From assembly GCA_022013615.1 (NCBI GenBank), contig JAKLQB010000058.1:1-10387 (forward strand): a stretch of DNA of 10,387 bases, read 5' to 3'. Positions within the stretch are counted from its first letter, which is position 1. Every line of letters begins with the position of its first letter. This document shows, piece after piece, positions 6,962-10,387 of this stretch. Position numbers and translations under genes: made by a program. Under the pieces are notes generated by a model. The model searched no databases and had not been told where the DNA came from. It saw only the letters and a program-made list of their open reading frames with translations. The stretch comes from Desulfobacterales bacterium. Its GTDB lineage: Bacteria > Desulfobacterota > DSM-4660 > Desulfatiglandales > Desulfatiglandaceae.

Positions 6962-7082
6962 ACTAGGGCTACCTCGCCACTCTATGACTCTTACATGCTC
7001 GACACCCCGGGCGCATGGGAGTATGGTGGTACATTCTCTATTATTACGACAAGAAGCCATTGAGTTTTTAAAAGAGGAATCC
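6962..7082. other. 121-bp gap between SDR and AOR genes, open in two + frames
   Basis: No terminator or promoter is evident. The SDR frame continues past its TAA to 7063, and the AOR frame is open leftward to 6933, within the SDR gene. Neither translation resembles a domain I know. A GAGGA at 7074-7078 serves the ATG at 7083. The gap may be a decayed coding fragment or simply chance. Confidence 0.5.
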
Positions 7083-8921
7083 ATGACTGTACTTACAGGT
7101 AAACTCCTCAGAATTGATTTGAGTAATAAGAGACATTTCGAAGAGGAAATCCCAGCTCAGTATTATAGAAAATTTATTTCTGCGCGAGGGCTCAGTGCTA
7201 AATATCTCTATGACGAGCTTAAGCCGGGTACGGATCCCCTTGGATCCGAAAACAGGCTGATCCTGTCCATCGGAGTCCTTGGGGGTACAGGGCTCCAGGG
7301 CTTTTCCAAGTGGTGTGTTATGTCAAAAAGTCCGCTCACAGGCACCATCTTTCGCTCTATTTCTGGCGGGAATTTCGGCACATGGATGAAGCACGTGGGA
7401 TATGACCTGATCATCATCCAGGGAAAGGCGCCGGACCTATCATATATTTATCTTGATAAATCGGGTGTTCATTTTCTGGGGGCCAATCACCTCGCCGGTC
7501 TGGATCCCCGAAAGACACAAATGATATTAAAGGAGATCCACGGCCGTCATACCGAATCGGCATGTATCGGCCTTGCCGGGGAAAATCACGTCCGTTATGC
7601 TGTTATCACTTCGGGAGAACGTACGGCATCGCGTGGAGGGATGGGGGCGGTCATGGGGGCCAAAAACCTGAAAGCCTTCGCCATCAATGTCCCTGTCAGA
7701 AAACCTGTCCCCTTTGATAAGGGCCGGTTCAAAAGCCTGATCAAACAGCAGATCGATATCCTCAAAGCGCATCCTCGCAGAAAAAATATGACCACGCTGG
7801 GAACGCCTTATATTACAGAGGTTGTGAACGGTCTGGGGATTTTACCGGTTAATAATTTTCAAGAGGGAAGCATTCGGGATATTCAACTTATCTCCGGCGA
7901 TGAATTTTATCAAACGAAACGGTCGAAGGCGGGCTGCTATCAATGTATGACCCGATGCGGTGGAATGAGAGATGTCACGCAGGGACCGTTTCAGGGGACC
8001 CAAATCGATGGGCCGGAATATGAGACCATCTATGCATTCGGTCCCCTTCTTGGTATCACAGACAAATCTTTCACCGTCAACGCCAATGCGCTATGCGACT
8101 ATTACGGGTTGGACACTATCAGTGCCGGTGTTTGTATAGCCTTTGCCTTGGAGTTGTTTGAAAGGGGGATCATTTCAGCATCTGATGCGGATGACCTTGA
8201 TCTCATTTGGGGCAATCAGAAAACGATATTTTCCATGATTGAGCGTATCGGTAGTAGAAAAGGCATTGGAAAATTATTGGGTGAGGGGGTTAAAAGGGCC
8301 GCTGAACGGATCGGAAACGGCGCTGACCATTATGCAATGCACATAAAGGGGCTCGAACTTCCGGGATACGACCCAAGGGGCGTCAAGGGCTATGCTCTGA
8401 GCATGGCTACTTCCAATATTGGCGGAAGTCATATGTACGGAAGACCCAGGGAAGAACTTTCAGGGAAGGTGAACCCATTTACCGAAAAAGGAAAGGGCGC
8501 TTCCATTGCCCATGTGCAAAAAGAACAGGCCCTTGAAGACTCCCTTATCGCCTGTACGTTTGGAAACTCGGGACTGGACACCATGCTGTATAGTCAATTC
8601 CTGACCGCCGCAACGGGGATAAAATCTTTTAAGGAGCCGGATAATCTTCTCAAGATCGGTGAGCGGATTGTATGTCTTGAAAGGTGTTTTAACGTGCGAG
8701 AAGGCCTTTCCCGTAAAGATGATTCTCTTCCAAAACGGTTGACTTCGGAGCCACTGAAAAACGCTGGCCCCTCCACAGGTCAGATGGTGAGAGATCTGGA
8801 CCCACTTCTGGATGAATATTACCAGGCCTTAGGCTACAGCAATGAAGGTGTGCCAACCATTGAAAAGCTGCGGGAATTGGACATCGAAGACGCGATAAAA
8901 TCGATCCGCAATTTTATATAA
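7083..8921 (+). CDS. Aldehyde ferredoxin oxidoreductase-family tungsten enzyme
   Basis: The 612-aa protein spans the whole AOR family. The N-terminal pterin domain has L-T-G-K-L-L-R-I-D-L (4-13), R35-G36 and S93-I-S-G-G-N-F-G. The pterin loop ASRGGMGAVMGAKNLKA is at 182-198. The 4Fe-4S ligands are C285, C288, C292 and C491, each three residues before C288/C291/C295/C494 of Pyrococcus furiosus AOR. D339-x-x-G-L-D is the first DxxGL(C/D) pterin motif, and D486-S-L-I-A-C491 the second. GPEYET (310-315) and ATSNIGGSH (442-450) carry the conserved acid and histidine near the metal. The enzymes oxidise aldehydes to acids with ferredoxin, or reduce acids; the BamB branch serves benzoyl-CoA reduction. 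Here the ferredoxin partner is not in the window. Translation starts at ATG 7083, after an AGAGGA; the longer frame from 6933 has no matching sequence. The family is certain, the substrate unknown. Confidence 0.95.
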   Translation: MTVLTGKLLRIDLSNKRHFEEEIPAQYYRKFISARGLSAKYLYDELKPGTDPLGSENRLILSIGVLGGTGLQGFSKWCVMSKSPLTGTIFRSISGGNFGTWMKHVGYDLIIIQGKAPDLSYIYLDKSGVHFLGANHLAGLDPRKTQMILKEIHGRHTESACIGLAGENHVRYAVITSGERTASRGGMGAVMGAKNLKAFAINVPVRKPVPFDKGRFKSLIKQQIDILKAHPRRKNMTTLGTPYITEVVNGLGILPVNNFQEGSIRDIQLISGDEFYQTKRSKAGCYQCMTRCGGMRDVTQGPFQGTQIDGPEYETIYAFGPLLGITDKSFTVNANALCDYYGLDTISAGVCIAFALELFERGIISASDADDLDLIWGNQKTIFSMIERIGSRKGIGKLLGEGVKRAAERIGNGADHYAMHIKGLELPGYDPRGVKGYALSMATSNIGGSHMYGRPREELSGKVNPFTEKGKGASIAHVQKEQALEDSLIACTFGNSGLDTMLYSQFLTAATGIKSFKEPDNLLKIGERIVCLERCFNVREGLSRKDDSLPKRLTSEPLKNAGPSTGQMVRDLDPLLDEYYQALGYSNEGVPTIEKLRELDIEDAIKSIRNFI

Positions 8922-9009
8922 GGAGGCTTTTGAAGTAAGGCCAAGGGTAGGGCAGTCCGTCCATGGAGGCCCTTCCGCCACCAAAAACCATTATCATAAG
9001 GAGGGAAAA

Positions 9010-10387
9010 ATGAAAATTTATGATGTAGTTCCGGGACTTGAGTTTGACGAGAAGGTAGACCTTGAGAAGTCACCCGCATGGTTTCTGGATGCCACCCATT
9101 CTGTACCACCCTGGACTCCAATGTTCGGATGGTTCTGGATTAACTTCTGCCGTCATGGAATGCAGTATGGGGCCGAGAAACTGAGCCTGCCCACTGTCAA
9201 GGGCTGGGATTGGAGGTTCAAGGACGGAGGTGGGTATCTCACCCTGAACCTTGTCATGGATGAAGGAGAGAAAAAGGAACGTGAGGTCAGATTCAGGGAG
9301 GCCATTCGTCCCTTCATAGACGACTATGACAAGCTATGGGGGGATTATGTAGATGAGATGCTGGGCCATTACGAAAAGTTGAAGGCCTGCGACGTAGATA
9401 CGGTCAGCAACACTGAGCTTCTTGCGAACTTCGAGGACACTGTAAATGTCTGCAGACGCATGTGGGAGGTTCACATGCACATGATGTACGGCGTGGACAC
9501 CGCCTTCATCCTCTTTGAGAATATATGCAAGGATGCCCTTGGCATAGACGACACACATCCCACATTTCACGACCTCCTGAGGGGTTTTGACAACAAGGTA
9601 TTCGAGGTGGACAGGGAACTCTGGCAGTTCTCCAAGAAGGCGGAGGAAATGGGTATCGCCGATATCATACTCAATAACAAGGCGGGGGACGCCCTCGCCG
9701 CGCTCAGTGAAAATGAAGCCGGCAAGAAATGGCTTGAAGAGCTTCAGGTCCTCCTTGATGAGGACGGATGGCGCATGCAGCGCATGAGCGAGATAAATTT
9801 GCCTACCTGGGTAGAGGATCCTACACCTGTCATAGCAAGCGTGAAGTTCTTCCTTAAACAGGGAGGTGATTTTAATCTGGATGCGGAGAGGGGGGGCCTG
9901 GCCCAAAGGCGCGAGGAGGCCACAAAGGAAGTCCTGGAGAAAGTCCCGGAGGATCAGAAGGGCTGGTTCACGACGCTGCTCGGGCTTGCCCAGAAGACAG
10001 GCACCTTCAGCGAGGAACACAACCACTACCTGGACCTTTATACACATGCCCTCATGCGACGGTCGTGCATCGGGATAGGGAAAAGGCTGGTAGCTGCCGG
10101 GGTGATTGACGATGCGGAAGATATCTTTTTTCTCATCCCGGATGAGGTCAGGGCCGTGACCCTTGTGCCGGATGGATCCAACCTCAGGCACATTGTGGAT
10201 CGTAGACGCAAAGAGTGGGAGGGCTGGTGCAGCAAGGAGAACCCGCCTGTCATCCTCAAAGAAGGCTTTACCATGGATGACGCCATGGGGGTCCTCGTGC
10301 AGTCCAATGATCCCATAGCCCTCAAGGTGGTGGTGGGCGCTATGCCTGTGCCCAAGCCGGAATTGAATGCAGACCTCTACGGCATAT
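9010..10387 (+). CDS. PEP-utilising enzyme, phenylphosphate synthase alpha-like, lacking an ATP-grasp domain (runs off the right edge)
   Basis: The frame opens at ATG 9010 behind AAGGAGGG (8998-9005) and stays open for 459 codons to the edge. Residues 1-110 start MKIYDVVPGLEFDEKV and are rich in Trp (W24, W35, W41, W43). A helical middle follows. Residues 335-420 read E-E-H-N-H-Y-L-D, then R351, KRLVAAGVIDDAEDIFFLIPDE at 358-379 and RRRKEWEGW at 398-406. That pattern is the substrate-binding region ahead of the phosphohistidine domain in PEP synthase and rifampicin phosphotransferase. The last residues, ADLYGI, are where the swivel domain normally starts. The ATP-grasp half that precedes this region in PEP synthase is absent. 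Phenylphosphate synthase of Thauera has this split: a roughly 600-aa histidine subunit plus a separate ATP-grasp subunit. I infer an ATP-dependent phosphotransferase acting on a hydroxylated substrate. The His residue is outside the window. A plain PEP-utilising homologue of other function remains possible. Confidence 0.8.
   Translation, partial: MKIYDVVPGLEFDEKVDLEKSPAWFLDATHSVPPWTPMFGWFWINFCRHGMQYGAEKLSLPTVKGWDWRFKDGGGYLTLNLVMDEGEKKEREVRFREAIRPFIDDYDKLWGDYVDEMLGHYEKLKACDVDTVSNTELLANFEDTVNVCRRMWEVHMHMMYGVDTAFILFENICKDALGIDDTHPTFHDLLRGFDNKVFEVDRELWQFSKKAEEMGIADIILNNKAGDALAALSENEAGKKWLEELQVLLDEDGWRMQRMSEINLPTWVEDPTPVIASVKFFLKQGGDFNLDAERGGLAQRREEATKEVLEKVPEDQKGWFTTLLGLAQKTGTFSEEHNHYLDLYTHALMRRSCIGIGKRLVAAGVIDDAEDIFFLIPDEVRAVTLVPDGSNLRHIVDRRRKEWEGWCSKENPPVILKEGFTMDDAMGVLVQSNDPIALKVVVGAMPVPKPELNADLYGI

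Noticed and set aside
6933..7082. Upstream start for the AOR gene, adding 50 residues
   Set aside because: It would overlap the SDR gene, and AOR-family proteins begin at about the L-T-G-K-L-L-R-I-D-L segment, right after ATG 7083.
8940..8985. Hairpin between the AOR and PEP-utilising genes, AGGGC pairing with GCCCT
   Set aside because: The stem is only about five pairs with a long loop and has no T-run, so it is not a credible terminator.
9334..10191. 285-codon open frame on the minus strand
   Set aside because: It lies fully inside the + strand PEP-utilising gene, which has recognisable family motifs, a strong ribosome binding site and an unbroken frame. The antisense product resembles nothing I know.

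Overview
The window reads as a catabolic or energy-metabolism island of an anaerobic bacterium. The best guess is a sulfate-reducing or syntrophic member of the Desulfobacterota (former Deltaproteobacteria). This is an inference from gene content: a membrane FeS/haem oxidoreductase of the ETF:menaquinone type next to etfAB, a tungsten-type aldehyde ferredoxin oxidoreductase (AOR), and a phenylphosphate-synthase-like PEP-utilising protein. No rRNA or other taxonomic marker is present. All genes except the first are on the + strand, with short gaps, good Shine-Dalgarno sites and one 4-bp overlap.

Layout. Positions 1-251 (minus) hold the first 83 residues of a LysR-family regulator, transcribed divergently. 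The 135-bp divergent region carries a textbook LysR box (ATAAG-N5-CTTAT, 276-290), a second degenerate copy 20 bp away, and a sigma70-like promoter placed so that the box centres near -63. Then come: a 646-aa membrane oxidoreductase (387-2327) with a NarI-like cytochrome b domain, two 4Fe-4S motifs and two CCG domains; a 360-bp repeat-rich intergenic region (2328-2687); etfA (2688-3677) overlapping etfB (3674-4468); a phytoene-desaturase-like FAD oxidoreductase (4534-6177); a short-chain dehydrogenase (6209-6961); a full-length AOR-family enzyme (7083-8921); and, running off the right edge, a PEP-utilising protein (9010 onward) whose visible part matches the substrate/PEP-binding region and stops where the phosphohistidine swivel domain should begin.

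How they could work together (inference). The flavoprotein oxidises a substrate and hands electrons to EtfAB. The membrane protein next to etfAB would re-oxidise ETF and feed the quinone pool. The SDR and AOR would act on alcohol/carbonyl and aldehyde/acid steps. The PEP-utilising protein, with an ATP-grasp partner encoded elsewhere, could phosphorylate a hydroxyl group as phenylphosphate synthase does. The LysR protein probably controls the set. The substrate cannot be read from the sequence.

The most unusual non-coding feature is a pair of heptanucleotide tandem arrays in opposite orientation. Six units of A-A/T-ATTGA overlap the stop codon of the membrane oxidoreductase gene, and five units of the reverse complement abut the etfA ribosome binding site. 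A 10-bp tandem repeat (four units) lies between them.
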